A stretch of DNA of 64,000 nt from Endobacterium cereale (GCF_009617585.1 NZ_WIXI01000051.1:248001-312000), one strand, 5' to 3'. Counted from the stretch's first letter, positions 43,556-52,688 are shown. Notes: generated from the letters alone by a model not told the origin. Made by a program: numbers and translations.

Positions 43556-43995
43556 GGCCGAGATCCCTCGACATGACTGGCCACCGGTGCCCTGTTGCCC
43601 GGCCGGAAAAACACAAGGCTGGCGAGGACGATGCAAAGAAATGGAGCGGTCTGTAGCGCCGTGACCGCCGGATCAGCCGCGAACCGCGAAACTGTAATAC
43701 CGGGCAGCGAGGCACCGTAAAGGACGACGAGAACAATCAGGACCCAGAGTCTGGAATAACCGGGAAACAGCCGGTCGCAGACACGCCGCGACACGAAGAT
43801 GCCAATGATGCCCCCGGCCGACAGGAGCAGTGACATTTGCGCCAGCCAGTGGAGGCGGATCGAATTCCGCGCCATGCCACTGCCGATAAACATGGCCACA
43901 AAAGCGCACAAGGCGACGACGATCACGGCAGCAAAAATCGCTGCAACGGTCCTGGCGGTTGTTATGGCAAATCGTCGATATACGTTTCGATCCAA
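43552..43995 (-). CDS. small membrane protein of unknown function
   Basis: A 147-residue protein with four predicted helices (AAIFAAVIVVALCAFVAMFI, LAQMSLLLSAGGIIGIFV, LWVLIVLVVLYGASLPGI, TALQTAPFLCIVLASLVFF). The start is TTG 43995 with AAAGGGG ahead. It heads the overlapping operon with the DUF2007-like gene, a paralogous membrane protein and a secreted protein. I do not recognise the family. A perfect palindrome lies 14 nt upstream. Confidence 0.75.
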   Translation of the reverse strand: MDRNVYRRFAITTARTVAAIFAAVIVVALCAFVAMFIGSGMARNSIRLHWLAQMSLLLSAGGIIGIFVSRRVCDRLFPGYSRLWVLIVLVVLYGASLPGITVSRFAADPAVTALQTAPFLCIVLASLVFFRPGNRAPVASHVEGSRP

Positions 43996-44008
43996 ACAGA
44001 TCCCCTTT

Positions 44009-44043
44009 CACTCAAACGCCGGCCAGCGGCCGGCGTTTGAGTG
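44009..44043. repeat. perfect 16-bp stem palindrome between copZ and the small-protein operon
   Basis: CACTCAAACGCCGGCC, a 3-nt loop and its exact complement. On the minus strand it lies 97 nt past copZ and immediately ahead of the ribosome-binding site of the TTG-started membrane gene. No T-run follows. It may terminate the copper operon, or control the next gene. Confidence 0.6.
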
Positions 44044-44139
44044 CAAATATGGGCGGTATCGGCAATACGCCCAGCCTCACCGGCATCTCCTGCAACAGAG
44101 GGGCTGGTCCGGCTGACGAAATGCCATGTTCATCAGGGT

Positions 44140-44337
44140 TCAGGCTGCCCGTTCCGGCGAATACCCGGCATCGAGGATCGCCTCTTCGGCTTTTGCGGCA
44201 TCACCCTCGACCGTCACTTTATGTGAGGCCAGATCAATCGCGATGGCTGCATCCGGCAGTGCTTCGGCAAGCGCACCGCGTACGGTCTTTTCGCAATGGC
44301 CGCAGGTCATGTCGGAAACGGTGAAAATGGCAGTCAT
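44140..44337 (-). CDS. copZ: copper chaperone, heavy-metal-associated domain (CopZ type)
   Basis: A 65-residue HMA-domain protein with the metal-binding motif MTCGHC near the N-terminus (FTVSDMTCGHCEKTVRGAL) and the ferredoxin-like beta-alpha-beta layout. It should carry Cu(I) in the cytoplasm to CopA or CueR. AAGGAA precedes ATG 44337. It is the third gene after copA and cueR. Confidence 0.9.
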   Translation of the reverse strand: MTAIFTVSDMTCGHCEKTVRGALAEALPDAAIAIDLASHKVTVEGDAAKAEEAILDAGYSPERAA

Positions 44338-44395
44338 GTCTGTATTCCTTATAAGTGCTTGCAATGGGATTGGTCTTCGTCTGCCGGGGAACCCC

Positions 44396-44800
44396 TTAGC
44401 CTTTTGCGGCGCTGTCGCCCGCCAGATCATCGAGGATCGGGCAATCGGGCCTATGGTCGCCGCCGCAGCAATGGGCGAGATGCTTGAGTGTATTCACCAT
44501 GCCCTGCATCTCGGCGATGCGGCGTTCGAGGTCATCGATGTGGCTCGTGGCAACATCCTTGACGGCGGCACTGGTGCGGCTCTTGTCCGCCCAGAGCTTC
44601 AGCAGCGTCTCGGTCTCTTCCAGCGAAAAACCCAGCGAACGGGCGCGCTTGATGAACCTCAGAACATGCACCTGACCACCGTCATAGACCCGGTAATTAT
44701 TGCCGGTTCGGGCGGGTGGAGCGATCAGGCCGATCTCCTCGTAATAGCGGATCATCTTTGCCGAAACGCCGGAGGCTTCGGCCGCCTGTCCGATATTCAT
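44396..44800 (-). CDS. cueR: Cu(I)-responsive transcriptional regulator CueR (HmrR)
   Basis: A 134-residue MerR-family activator. The helix-turn-helix is NIGQAAEASGVSAKMIRYYEEIGL at residues 2-25; the C-terminal metal loop HCCGGDHRPDCPI holds the two Cu(I)-binding cysteines spaced as in CueR/HmrR. The start overlaps the copA stop by 4 nt (ATGA). It should activate the promoter at 47235-47265 in response to Cu(I) and so control its own operon. Confidence 0.93.
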   Translation of the reverse strand: MNIGQAAEASGVSAKMIRYYEEIGLIAPPARTGNNYRVYDGGQVHVLRFIKRARSLGFSLEETETLLKLWADKSRTSAAVKDVATSHIDDLERRIAEMQGMVNTLKHLAHCCGGDHRPDCPILDDLAGDSAAKG

Positions 44801-47211
44801 GTCGCACCTCCAATCTTCACGGTCTTCAGCCTCAGCGCGTTGGCAAGCACAAACGTGCTGGACAGCGCCATGACAGCGGCCCCGATCATCGGCGACAGCG
44901 TCAGACCGAAAGCCGGATAGAACAGGCCGGCGGCCAGCGGGATCAGCGCCACATTGTAACCAAAGGCCCAGAAGAGGTTCTGGCGGATGTTCCGCATCGT
45001 CGCGTGACTGATGGCGATGGCAGACACGACACCCGCCAATTCACCACCGACCAGAACCACATCCGCGCTTTCGATCGCCACATCCGTGCCGGTGCCGATG
45101 GCAATGCCGATATCGGCTTCGGCCAGCGCCGGCGCATCATTGATGCCGTCCCCGACAAAGGCAAGCTTCCGCCCGCCGGCACGCAGGTCGAGGATCGCGG
45201 CCACCTTGCCGTCCGGCAGGACTTCCGCCACAACCTTTTCGATGCCGACCTGAGCCGCGATCGCCTTAGCCGTACGGCCATTGTCCCCGGTGACCATGGC
45301 CACCTCGATGCCTTGCGCCTGCAGTGCCTTGATTGCCGCAGCACTGGATGGCTTAAGAGGGTCGGCAACCGCGATGATCGCTGCCAGCTTGCCGTCAATC
45401 GCAGCGTAAAGCGGCGTCTTGCCTTCGTTACCCAGCCGTCCCGCGGCTTTTGCAAAAACATCCACCGACAGGCCGAGCTTTTGCATGAAGCGGTCGGCGC
45501 CGACATCAACGCGGTGGCCGTTCACTTCCGCCGAAATTCCATAGCCGGTAACCGACGCAAATTGTTCGGCCTCAGCGAGCACAAGCCCGCTCGCCTCGGC
45601 AGCCTTGACGATAGCCTCGGCGATCGGATGCTCGGAGCGGCTTTCCACCGCCGCCACGACAGCGAGAACATCATCCTCGGCAAAATTGTCCGCGACAATC
45701 AGATCGGTCAGTTCCGGCCGCCCCTTGGTCACGGTCCCGGTCTTGTCGACCACGACGAGATCTATGTCGGAGAGCGTCTGCAACGCCTCTCCTTTGCGAA
45801 ACAGCACGCCGAATTCGGCCGCACGCCCGCCACCGACGACAATCGATACCGGCACGGCGAGGCCCATGGCGCATGGGCAGGCAATGATCAGCACGGCGAC
45901 CGCGCTGATCAGCGCATGTATGAGCGTCGGTTCGGGACCGACAAGGAACCAAACGACAAAGGTAGTAACGGCAAGCGCCATCACCGCCGGCACGAACCAT
46001 GCCGTCACACGATCGACCAGTGCCTGGATCGGCAGCTTTGCCCCCTGCGCCTGCTCCACCAGCCGGATGATGCCGGCAAGAACGGTATCGCGCCCAACCT
46101 TTTCCGTCCGAAACCGGAAGGAACCGGTGCGGTTCACGGTGCCGCCGGTCACAACAGCGCCCGCAGTCTTTTCCACCGGCAGAGGCTCGCCCGATATCAT
46201 CGATTCATCGATATTCGACTGGCCGTCGATGACAACGCCATCGACGGGAATACGCTCGCCGGGACGGATGACGATGGTATCTCCGACAACGACATCACTC
46301 GCGACAATATCGATTACCTGACCGCCGCGCTCCACCCGCGCCGTCTTTGCCTGCAGTCCGGCCAGTTTCCTTATAGCCTCGCCGGTACGGCCGGTCGCTC
46401 GCGCCTCGAGCAGACGACCGAACAGGATGAGAGTGATGATAACGGCGGCGGCTTCGTAATAGACGTGCCGGGCGTCATAGGGCAGCAGGTCTGGCGCAAA
46501 GGTTGTCACCAGTGAATAACCGTAGGCCGCCAGCACACCGACAGCGACAAGCGAATTCATGTCCGGATGTCCACGGACAAGCGCCGGCAACCCGAGACGC
46601 AGGAAACGAAAGCCCGGCCAGAACATCACCACCGTCGCCAGAACGAAATAGAGGTAGTTGAGGTTTTGCGTCTCGATCACCTCCATCAACCCGTGATGGA
46701 AAGGTTCATAGGCATGGCCGGTCATTTCCAGCACGAAGAGCGGCAGCGTGAACATAAAGGCGATGATGAGATCACGCCTGAGAGCCGTCTCCTCACCGGC
46801 ATGCATATGAGAATGGTCGTGGCCCGAAGATCCGGCCACCTCGTCATGCATGGCTTGCCCGGTTTGGTGATCGTGCCCGCCATGCGATCCCGGCACCTGA
46901 TCCGCCTTGTGGTCATCGGGAAACGGTGCCCCCTCACGCCCCGCCTCACGCAGCGCCACCCGCATGGCACCCGGCGGAATGTCATAACCCAGCTTGTGGA
47001 TCGTCTTTTCCAGCTTCTCGGGATCAAATTCCGCGCCCGTTTCCACGGTCAGCTTTTTCGTGGCGAAATTGACGACGCTCTTTTCCACCCCCGGCACCTT
47101 GGCAGCACCCGTTTCCACCCGTCGCACACAGGAGGCGCAGGTCATCCCTTCAACGGGAATGGTCAGTGGTTGGAAGCGGACAGGTGTCGGATTGGGAACA
47201 TGCTGGTTCAT
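44797..47211 (-). CDS. copA: copper-translocating P1B-type ATPase
   Basis: An 804-residue Cu(I) exporter (CopA/ActP). One N-terminal HMA domain with MTCASC is followed by a His/Met-rich linker (HGGHDHQTG, GHDHSHMHAG at about residues 115-140). Eight membrane helices include the CPC motif IIACPCAMGLAVP; the actuator has ISGEPLPVEK, the P domain DKTGTVTKG, the N domain HP at SEHPIAEAI, and the hinge GDGINDAPAL. It exports Cu(I) from the cytoplasm. First gene of the copA-cueR-copZ operon. Confidence 0.96.
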   Translation of the reverse strand: MNQHVPNPTPVRFQPLTIPVEGMTCASCVRRVETGAAKVPGVEKSVVNFATKKLTVETGAEFDPEKLEKTIHKLGYDIPPGAMRVALREAGREGAPFPDDHKADQVPGSHGGHDHQTGQAMHDEVAGSSGHDHSHMHAGEETALRRDLIIAFMFTLPLFVLEMTGHAYEPFHHGLMEVIETQNLNYLYFVLATVVMFWPGFRFLRLGLPALVRGHPDMNSLVAVGVLAAYGYSLVTTFAPDLLPYDARHVYYEAAAVIITLILFGRLLEARATGRTGEAIRKLAGLQAKTARVERGGQVIDIVASDVVVGDTIVIRPGERIPVDGVVIDGQSNIDESMISGEPLPVEKTAGAVVTGGTVNRTGSFRFRTEKVGRDTVLAGIIRLVEQAQGAKLPIQALVDRVTAWFVPAVMALAVTTFVVWFLVGPEPTLIHALISAVAVLIIACPCAMGLAVPVSIVVGGGRAAEFGVLFRKGEALQTLSDIDLVVVDKTGTVTKGRPELTDLIVADNFAEDDVLAVVAAVESRSEHPIAEAIVKAAEASGLVLAEAEQFASVTGYGISAEVNGHRVDVGADRFMQKLGLSVDVFAKAAGRLGNEGKTPLYAAIDGKLAAIIAVADPLKPSSAAAIKALQAQGIEVAMVTGDNGRTAKAIAAQVGIEKVVAEVLPDGKVAAILDLRAGGRKLAFVGDGINDAPALAEADIGIAIGTGTDVAIESADVVLVGGELAGVVSAIAISHATMRNIRQNLFWAFGYNVALIPLAAGLFYPAFGLTLSPMIGAAVMALSSTFVLANALRLKTVKIGGAT

Positions 47212-47234
47212 GGGATGCGATCCTTTCGCGACCC

Positions 47235-47265
47235 CATGTAGGCCTTCCCATTATGGGAAGGTCAA
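47235..47265 (-). promoter_or_regulatory. CueR-type promoter of the copper operon
   Basis: On the minus strand TTGACC (47265-47260), a 19-nt spacer and TACATG (47240-47235). The spacer carries the perfect dyad CCTTCCCA-TAA-TGGGAAGG (47243-47261), close to the known CueR/HmrR box ACCTTCC...GGAAGGT. The -10 element ends 23 nt before the copA start. Confidence 0.88.
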
Positions 47266-47330
47266 GGGCATGCGAAAGGATAAAGCGTCGCAGCAACATT
47301 CGGCACGAAGCCTCTGTGTTTGAACAGAAG

Positions 47331-48437
47331 TCAGAAACCGCCCTGACCGCTGCCCGGTGCATTCAGGCCGGACAGCAGCAACACCAGTTCCGCCTGCCGC
47401 GTCGTGCCGGTCTTGTGCATGATGCGCTTCAGGTGCGAGCGGGCGGTTTCAACGGAAACGTTCAGTGATGCTGCCACCATTTCCGGCGTATGGGCCATGG
47501 CTATGCCACGCGCAACGCGCGCTTCGGCCGGTGTGAGATCGAACAGGCCACACAGCACGCGCATGTCCGGTGGACCGACCTGACCGACTTCGGTAACGGC
47601 GAGAACAGCCATGGCGCGCGAAAAGATATCGCGCGCGGCGCGTCGGATGGGCAGCAGATGCAGGATGAGAGGCGTCACGCCATCCTCGCCCAGCATGGGC
47701 ACGGATTGAACGGTCGGCTCAGCCTGCGCCCGGTAACGGGCAATCGCTTCCTCCAGCAGCACACGGGCACCGGCACTTTCCAGCACCAGCCGGTTTCCGG
47801 CTGTGGTGCGAATACGCGGTGACAACGCTTCAAGCTCCGGGTTCATGGCAAGAACCTGGCCCGCATCACCGATGACCGCAGCCGGCAGACGCAGCATGGA
47901 CAAGGTCTCGGTCATGGAGCGGGCTTCCTTGAAGGCCAGACGGGAAGCCATATAGGCGGCGCGCGAAATATCCGGCTTCAGAAGGTTGAGGTGCTGGAGT
48001 TGCTCCGGCGAAAAATGGTCGAGCCCGAAGGCCCGCATCAGCGAGATGACAACGATATGTCCGGTCGGCTCCTGAAAAGCGTAACCCGCCTCCCATTCCA
48101 TGCCGTGAGGATGGATAAAATCGCGATTGATGGCATCACTCGCATATTCCTCGGCCGACATCAGATCCGTTGTACGCGCAAAGGAGAACGGAAACCGCTC
48201 CATCGCCCGGATCGGCCGCAGATTGTTGAAGCGATGCTCGCTCTCGATGAACCCGGCAAAGGCCTCGGCAATATTGGGGGTCGTCACAAAACGATGCTTG
48301 CCCAATGTATCGACCGTAAAAATGGATGCCGTCGAAGACCCCACCGTATCCGCCAGCGCCGTACAGGCATCCCCCCACAGTTCAGGTATCATTGCCGCCT
48401 CGTAGAGACGATCGGCCAACGTGCTTTCAGCGTTCAT
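47331..48437 (-). CDS. LuxR-type helix-turn-helix regulator
   Basis: A 368-residue transcription factor with a C-terminal LuxR HTH (LTPAEARVARGIAMAHTPEM, SLNVSVETARSHLKRIMHKT) at about residues 295-360. The N-terminal 200 residues lack the acyl-homoserine-lactone pocket residues and look like a PAS/GAF-type sensor seen in many rhizobial orphan regulators. The ligand is unknown. It is monocistronic, downstream of the divergent copper promoter. Confidence 0.85.
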   Translation of the reverse strand: MNAESTLADRLYEAAMIPELWGDACTALADTVGSSTASIFTVDTLGKHRFVTTPNIAEAFAGFIESEHRFNNLRPIRAMERFPFSFARTTDLMSAEEYASDAINRDFIHPHGMEWEAGYAFQEPTGHIVVISLMRAFGLDHFSPEQLQHLNLLKPDISRAAYMASRLAFKEARSMTETLSMLRLPAAVIGDAGQVLAMNPELEALSPRIRTTAGNRLVLESAGARVLLEEAIARYRAQAEPTVQSVPMLGEDGVTPLILHLLPIRRAARDIFSRAMAVLAVTEVGQVGPPDMRVLCGLFDLTPAEARVARGIAMAHTPEMVAASLNVSVETARSHLKRIMHKTGTTRQAELVLLLSGLNAPGSGQGGF

Positions 48438-48568
48438 TGCTCACCCAGGATACCCGGCCCGACCTCAGCCGAGCCCACTTCTTGTAACGCTCGATCAGCA
48501 ATCAGTATATCAGCAAAATGGCGTAAGCATCCGTATGTTCCCACGGGGTGATCTGGCAAAAGTCAATT

Positions 48569-49027
48569 TCAGGCCTTTTCGCCCACATGCAGCGGCCAGT
48601 CGACCAGATAGTTTTCAAAATCATCGACATCGACGTCTTTCTCACTGACCGTGCGGTCCTTCGCCGAAATACCGGCAATATGAACCGTCTCCGGGTCACC
48701 GGAAATCAACGGATGCCACCATTTCAGATCCTCGCCATCGCGCACGAGGCGATAACCGCAGGTCGGCGGCAGCCAGGGAATTTCACGAACTTCCTGCGGC
48801 GTCAGCTGGATGCAGTCAGGCACGGTGGCCTGCCGGTTGGGGTAGTCGGAACAGCGACAGGTCGAACCGTCGAGCAGCCGACAGGCAACGGAAGTAAAGG
48901 CCACCTCACCGGTTTCCCAATCCTCAAGCTTGTTGAGACAACAGAGACCGCAGCCGTCACACAGGCTTTCCCATTCGACAGGGGACAGCTCTTCCAGCTG
49001 TTTCGTCTTCCAGAATTGATCGACCAT
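48569..49027 (-). CDS. YcgN family cysteine-cluster protein
   Basis: A 152-residue protein of the YcgN/UPF0260 family. The conserved cysteine cluster is visible as CDGCGLCCLNKLEDWETGEV, followed by ACRLLDGSTCRCSDYPNR and PDCIQLTPQEV, which suggests bound zinc or an iron-sulfur cluster. The function is unknown. No signal peptide. Confidence 0.93.
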   Translation of the reverse strand: MVDQFWKTKQLEELSPVEWESLCDGCGLCCLNKLEDWETGEVAFTSVACRLLDGSTCRCSDYPNRQATVPDCIQLTPQEVREIPWLPPTCGYRLVRDGEDLKWWHPLISGDPETVHIAGISAKDRTVSEKDVDVDDFENYLVDWPLHVGEKA

Positions 49028-49213
49028 AACTTGTTTTATTTTCGCAACGCGGATCGCAAATAATCATCCAGAAAGCGAGACCAGCGGCGCGTCCTATCTC
49101 GCCGGTCAACCTTTTATAAGCTAATGCTTCCTAAGGGAGATGCTGGCAGCTTTTGATCCTTCCTGAAGGAAGCGTCAAGACTCGGATGCAAATCGATACG
49201 AGGGAGCACCGGC

Positions 49214-51493
49214 GTGCAGAGCGACAATGGCTCCAAAGAGAGCCCAAACACAGTGCCGGACAAGGGTTCCCGGGCCAATGCGCCCGAAAAGGACCGGCCG
49301 CGCCGGAAGCGGCATTTTTTCCTGAAGCTCGACAGCTGGATTGATTCGACCATCTGGAACCTCGGCTTCAAGCTGGCGGAAACATGGGAAGAGATCACAA
49401 TCTTTTTCCGCCGTTTTCGCGTGCGCGGGTGGAAGCGCCTCGGTTTCGAATTTGCAGGCGAAGCCATGACGTTCGGCACGGCCGGATCTGTCGTCCTGCT
49501 GACACTCGCCCTCCCCGCATTTGAGGAAACCAAGGAAGATTGGCGCAACCGCGGCGATTTTGCAGTCACCTTCCTTGACCGATATGGCAACGTGATCGGT
49601 CACCGGGGCATCATCCACGAGGATTCCGTACCCGTCGATGAATTGCCGGATCACCTGATCAAGGCCGTTCTGGCAACGGAAGACCGTCGCTTCTTCGACC
49701 ATTACGGCATCGATTTCATTGGCCTTGGTCGTGCGCTTTCGGAAAACGCAAAGGCTGGCGGTGTCGTGCAGGGCGGCTCGACGCTGACCCAGCAGCTGGC
49801 CAAGAACCTGTTCCTGACCAATGAACGGTCCATCGAGCGCAAGATCAAGGAAGCTTTCCTGTCGGTCTGGCTGGAAGTGAACCTGTCGAAAAAGGAAATC
49901 CTGTCGCTCTATCTCGATCGCGCCTATATGGGCGGCGGCACGTTCGGGGCGGCAGCGGCTTCGCAGTTCTATTTCGGCAAGAACATCACCGAGGTGAACC
50001 TCGCCGAAAGCGCCATGCTGGCCGGACTGTTCAAGGCACCGGCCAAATATGCGCCGCACGTCAACCTGCCGGCCGCGCGCGCGCGCGCAGCGGAGGTGCT
50101 TACCAACCTCGTACAAAGCGGCATGATGAGCGAAGGCCAGGTCGTAGCCGCCCGCCGCACCCCGGCAACGGCGATCGACCGCGCCGAAGTGATCGCACCC
50201 GACTATTTTCTCGACTGGGCCTTTGACGAAGTACAGCGACTGGCAGCAACGGGAAAAATCCATCAGCGCTCGGTCGTCGTGCGCACCACGGTCGATACCG
50301 GCCTGCAGCAGGCAGCCGAAGCGGCCGTCGAATCCGGCCTTCGCGAATTCGGCGACAGCTACCGCGTCAAGCAGGGTGCGCTTGTGATGATCGAAAACGG
50401 TGGCGCGGTCCGCGCCATGGTTGGCGGCCGTGACTATGGCGAAAGCCAGTTCAACCGCGCCACCAAGGCACTCCGCCAGCCCGGCTCGTCGTTCAAGCTA
50501 TTTACCTATACCGCAGCCATGGAGCGCGGCTTCACACCGGAAACGATGATCTCGGACGCGCCGATCACCTGGCGTGGCTGGTCGCCGCAAAACTATGCGC
50601 GGTCCTACAAGGGCAGGGTCAGCCTGCTGACGGCGATGGCTCAATCATTGAACACCGTGCCCGTCCGTCTTGCCAAGGATGAACTCGGCACCGACGTAAT
50701 CGCCGATACCGCCATAAAGATGGGCGTAGAGACACCGCTTCGCCGCGACAAGACCATTCCGCTCGGCACCTCGGAAGTGACCGTGATGGATCAGGCCACA
50801 GCCTATGCAGTCATGCCGGCCGGAGGCCTTCAATCGCGCCGTCACGGCATCGAACAGGTCATCAATTACGAAGGCCAGGTGCTTTACGACTTCAATCGCG
50901 ACGAACCATCGGCCCAGCGTGTTGTTTCCGAACAGGCAATGTCGTCGATGAACCGCATTCTGACCCAGATCCCGGTCATCGGCACGGCGCGGCGCGCCGC
51001 GCTCGATGGCGGCGTCGTCACCGCTGGCAAGACCGGCACGTCGCAAAGCTACCGCGACGCGTGGTTCATCGGTTATACCGGCAACTATACGGGTGCCGTC
51101 TGGTTCGGAAACGACGATTTCACCTCGATGAACAACATGACGGGCGGCGCGCTGCCTGCCATGACGTTCAAGAAACTGATGGATTATGCGCATCAGGGCA
51201 TCGAGCTTCGCCCTATCCCCGGCATCGAAAACCCGTTGCCGCACGGCAATCATGCCACCGGCCCGGCCGTTGCCGATGCCGGACACAAGAACGGCGACAC
51301 CACATCGCCGGCACTGATGCGTCCCCGTACGCTTTCAGCCGAAACGGCGCGTGTTCTGCGCGGCATTTCCGAAAGCCTGAAGGGTGCTGGACCGGTCGTT
51401 GCCGGCACCGCTGCGGGCACGGTGTCCGACACAGTCCCCGCCCGTCCGCAAACGGCAAAAGTCACGCCGATCAGACTGGATGTGAAACCTTGA
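49214..51493 (+). CDS. penicillin-binding protein 1A-type bifunctional murein synthase
   Basis: A 759-residue class A PBP. A cytoplasmic N-terminus precedes one transmembrane helix (AMTFGTAGSVVLLTLALPAF, about residues 85-105). The GT51 domain has ATEDRRFFDHYGID and GGSTLTQQLAKNLF; the transpeptidase domain has the SxxK motif in PGSSFKLFTY, SLN in AQSLNTVPV and KTGTSQ. It polymerises and crosslinks peptidoglycan. GTG 49214 is used; AGGGAG lies 7 nt upstream. The C-terminal 90 residues are rich in Thr, Pro and Ala and probably unstructured. Confidence 0.95.
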   Translation: MQSDNGSKESPNTVPDKGSRANAPEKDRPRRKRHFFLKLDSWIDSTIWNLGFKLAETWEEITIFFRRFRVRGWKRLGFEFAGEAMTFGTAGSVVLLTLALPAFEETKEDWRNRGDFAVTFLDRYGNVIGHRGIIHEDSVPVDELPDHLIKAVLATEDRRFFDHYGIDFIGLGRALSENAKAGGVVQGGSTLTQQLAKNLFLTNERSIERKIKEAFLSVWLEVNLSKKEILSLYLDRAYMGGGTFGAAAASQFYFGKNITEVNLAESAMLAGLFKAPAKYAPHVNLPAARARAAEVLTNLVQSGMMSEGQVVAARRTPATAIDRAEVIAPDYFLDWAFDEVQRLAATGKIHQRSVVVRTTVDTGLQQAAEAAVESGLREFGDSYRVKQGALVMIENGGAVRAMVGGRDYGESQFNRATKALRQPGSSFKLFTYTAAMERGFTPETMISDAPITWRGWSPQNYARSYKGRVSLLTAMAQSLNTVPVRLAKDELGTDVIADTAIKMGVETPLRRDKTIPLGTSEVTVMDQATAYAVMPAGGLQSRRHGIEQVINYEGQVLYDFNRDEPSAQRVVSEQAMSSMNRILTQIPVIGTARRAALDGGVVTAGKTGTSQSYRDAWFIGYTGNYTGAVWFGNDDFTSMNNMTGGALPAMTFKKLMDYAHQGIELRPIPGIENPLPHGNHATGPAVADAGHKNGDTTSPALMRPRTLSAETARVLRGISESLKGAGPVVAGTAAGTVSDTVPARPQTAKVTPIRLDVKP

Positions 51494-51549
51494 ACGAACC
51501 GGCCATTCCCACGAAATCTCGATAGATGAGAGGATGGTCGGCACTAAGC

Positions 51550-52069
51550 ATGCGTAAAACGATGTTGAGGCGAGCTCGTCTTTGCGTCACGCTGCTGATT
51601 GCGACGGCGGCGCCCGGAGCTGCGAAAGCAAGCTGGCTGGATTGGTTCTTTCCACCAATGAAGTTTTTTGCAAGCCGACCAACTCTCGACGGAAACGATC
51701 GACCTGCATTGCGATTACGAGGCTTTGCGGCAGACAATACGCGCAAGGCAGAAAAAAACTCGCTCATCCGATTGCGAGACGATACTGTCTGCAGGTCCAC
51801 GCCGCGACGACGACAGCTATTCCCGCTTGATGGCCAACAAAGAAATCCGAACACATCTTGTGGCGGGGCAGGAAAGCATCGTCTTCGTTTCGCAGAATTT
51901 CACCCGGATCGCCTTGCTGGATCTCGATCGCCCAACCACCGCCAACATATATCTCGGAGGCATGGGAGCCTGTACCCGAGAGACCGGAAACTCATGCATG
52001 TCTGTTCTGTTTTATGACGGAGACAAGGCGCATTGCCTTCTTTTTACCGCCAAGGACATGGGTGGCTGA
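51550..52069 (+). pseudogene. secreted cysteine-rich protein gene broken at a T6 run
   Basis: ATG 51550 opens a signal peptide (LRRARLCVTLLIATAAPGAA then KASWLDWFFPP) in one frame, but the conserved body, about 133 residues from 51668 to 52069, lies in the next. The switch is at TTTTTT 51664-51669: with five T the parts join as MKFLQADQLSTETIDLHCDY. The C-terminal motif CTRETGNSCMSVLF...DGDKAHCLLF resembles the intact protein at 42458-42940. The downstream part has no ribosome-binding site or signal peptide of its own. A sequencing or assembly error is possible. Confidence 0.65.
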
Positions 52070-52127
52070 CGCTGTGAGCCGCAGGCGCCTTTAGCGGCGA
52101 CGGCGGCCACCATGGACATCGACAACA

Positions 52128-52565
52128 TCACGCGTAACGCATCCGCTCCACGCTTTCGACGATGATCACACGCGCCAGAATACCATAAACGACCGACAGG
52201 ACGGCGGTACGCAGTGGCGATGGCCACACCATTTCCTCGGTCATGTAAGAGGATGAAACCAACGCAACCGCCAGATTGACGATCGTGGTGATGAAAACGA
52301 CGCCGATCATCAGGCTCCAGCGGTTTTCCGACAGGACACTGCGAAAGGCACAGGAATCCAATGTCCCGCCGAGCAAGCCATGCGCCTGCCTGTTCATCGA
52401 CAAGAGAATGGCGACAACGAAGAAAAGCAGACCCAGAAGATTATCGATACCGTCGGCAGTCGGATCCCAGCCGATAAGTTCGAAAACAATATTGTCCATG
52501 CCCGACAGAACGGACAGCAACAGCAAATAGGTCGTCCCGAAAATTAAAAATACTTTGAATTTCAT
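52128..52565 (-). CDS. membrane protein of unknown function
   Basis: A protein of about 145 residues with four predicted membrane helices (VFLIFGTTYLLLLSVLSGM, NLLGLLFFVVAILLSM, WSLMIGVVFITTIVNLAVAL, LRTAVLSVVYGILARVIIV). ATG 52565 follows AAGGGG. I do not recognise the family. It is a single gene between a broken secreted-protein gene and a hydrolase. Confidence 0.72.
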   Translation of the reverse strand: MKFKVFLIFGTTYLLLLSVLSGMDNIVFELIGWDPTADGIDNLLGLLFFVVAILLSMNRQAHGLLGGTLDSCAFRSVLSENRWSLMIGVVFITTIVNLAVALVSSSYMTEEMVWPSPLRTAVLSVVYGILARVIIVESVERMRYA

Positions 52566-52688
52566 ACCATACCCCTTCGGAGGCGGAGGTATCAGAAGAC
52601 CTATAACGCGCTCATAAGCCAAGATTTAAAAATCTATACATTAGTGAAATACGTCCCATACTGCTCCAGAAGACTGCAAGGAAATGAC

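Noticed and set aside
44716..46515. 599-codon open frame opposite copA
   Set aside because: It is the antisense shadow of the P-type ATPase: Arg/His-rich, no family motifs, no ribosome-binding site.
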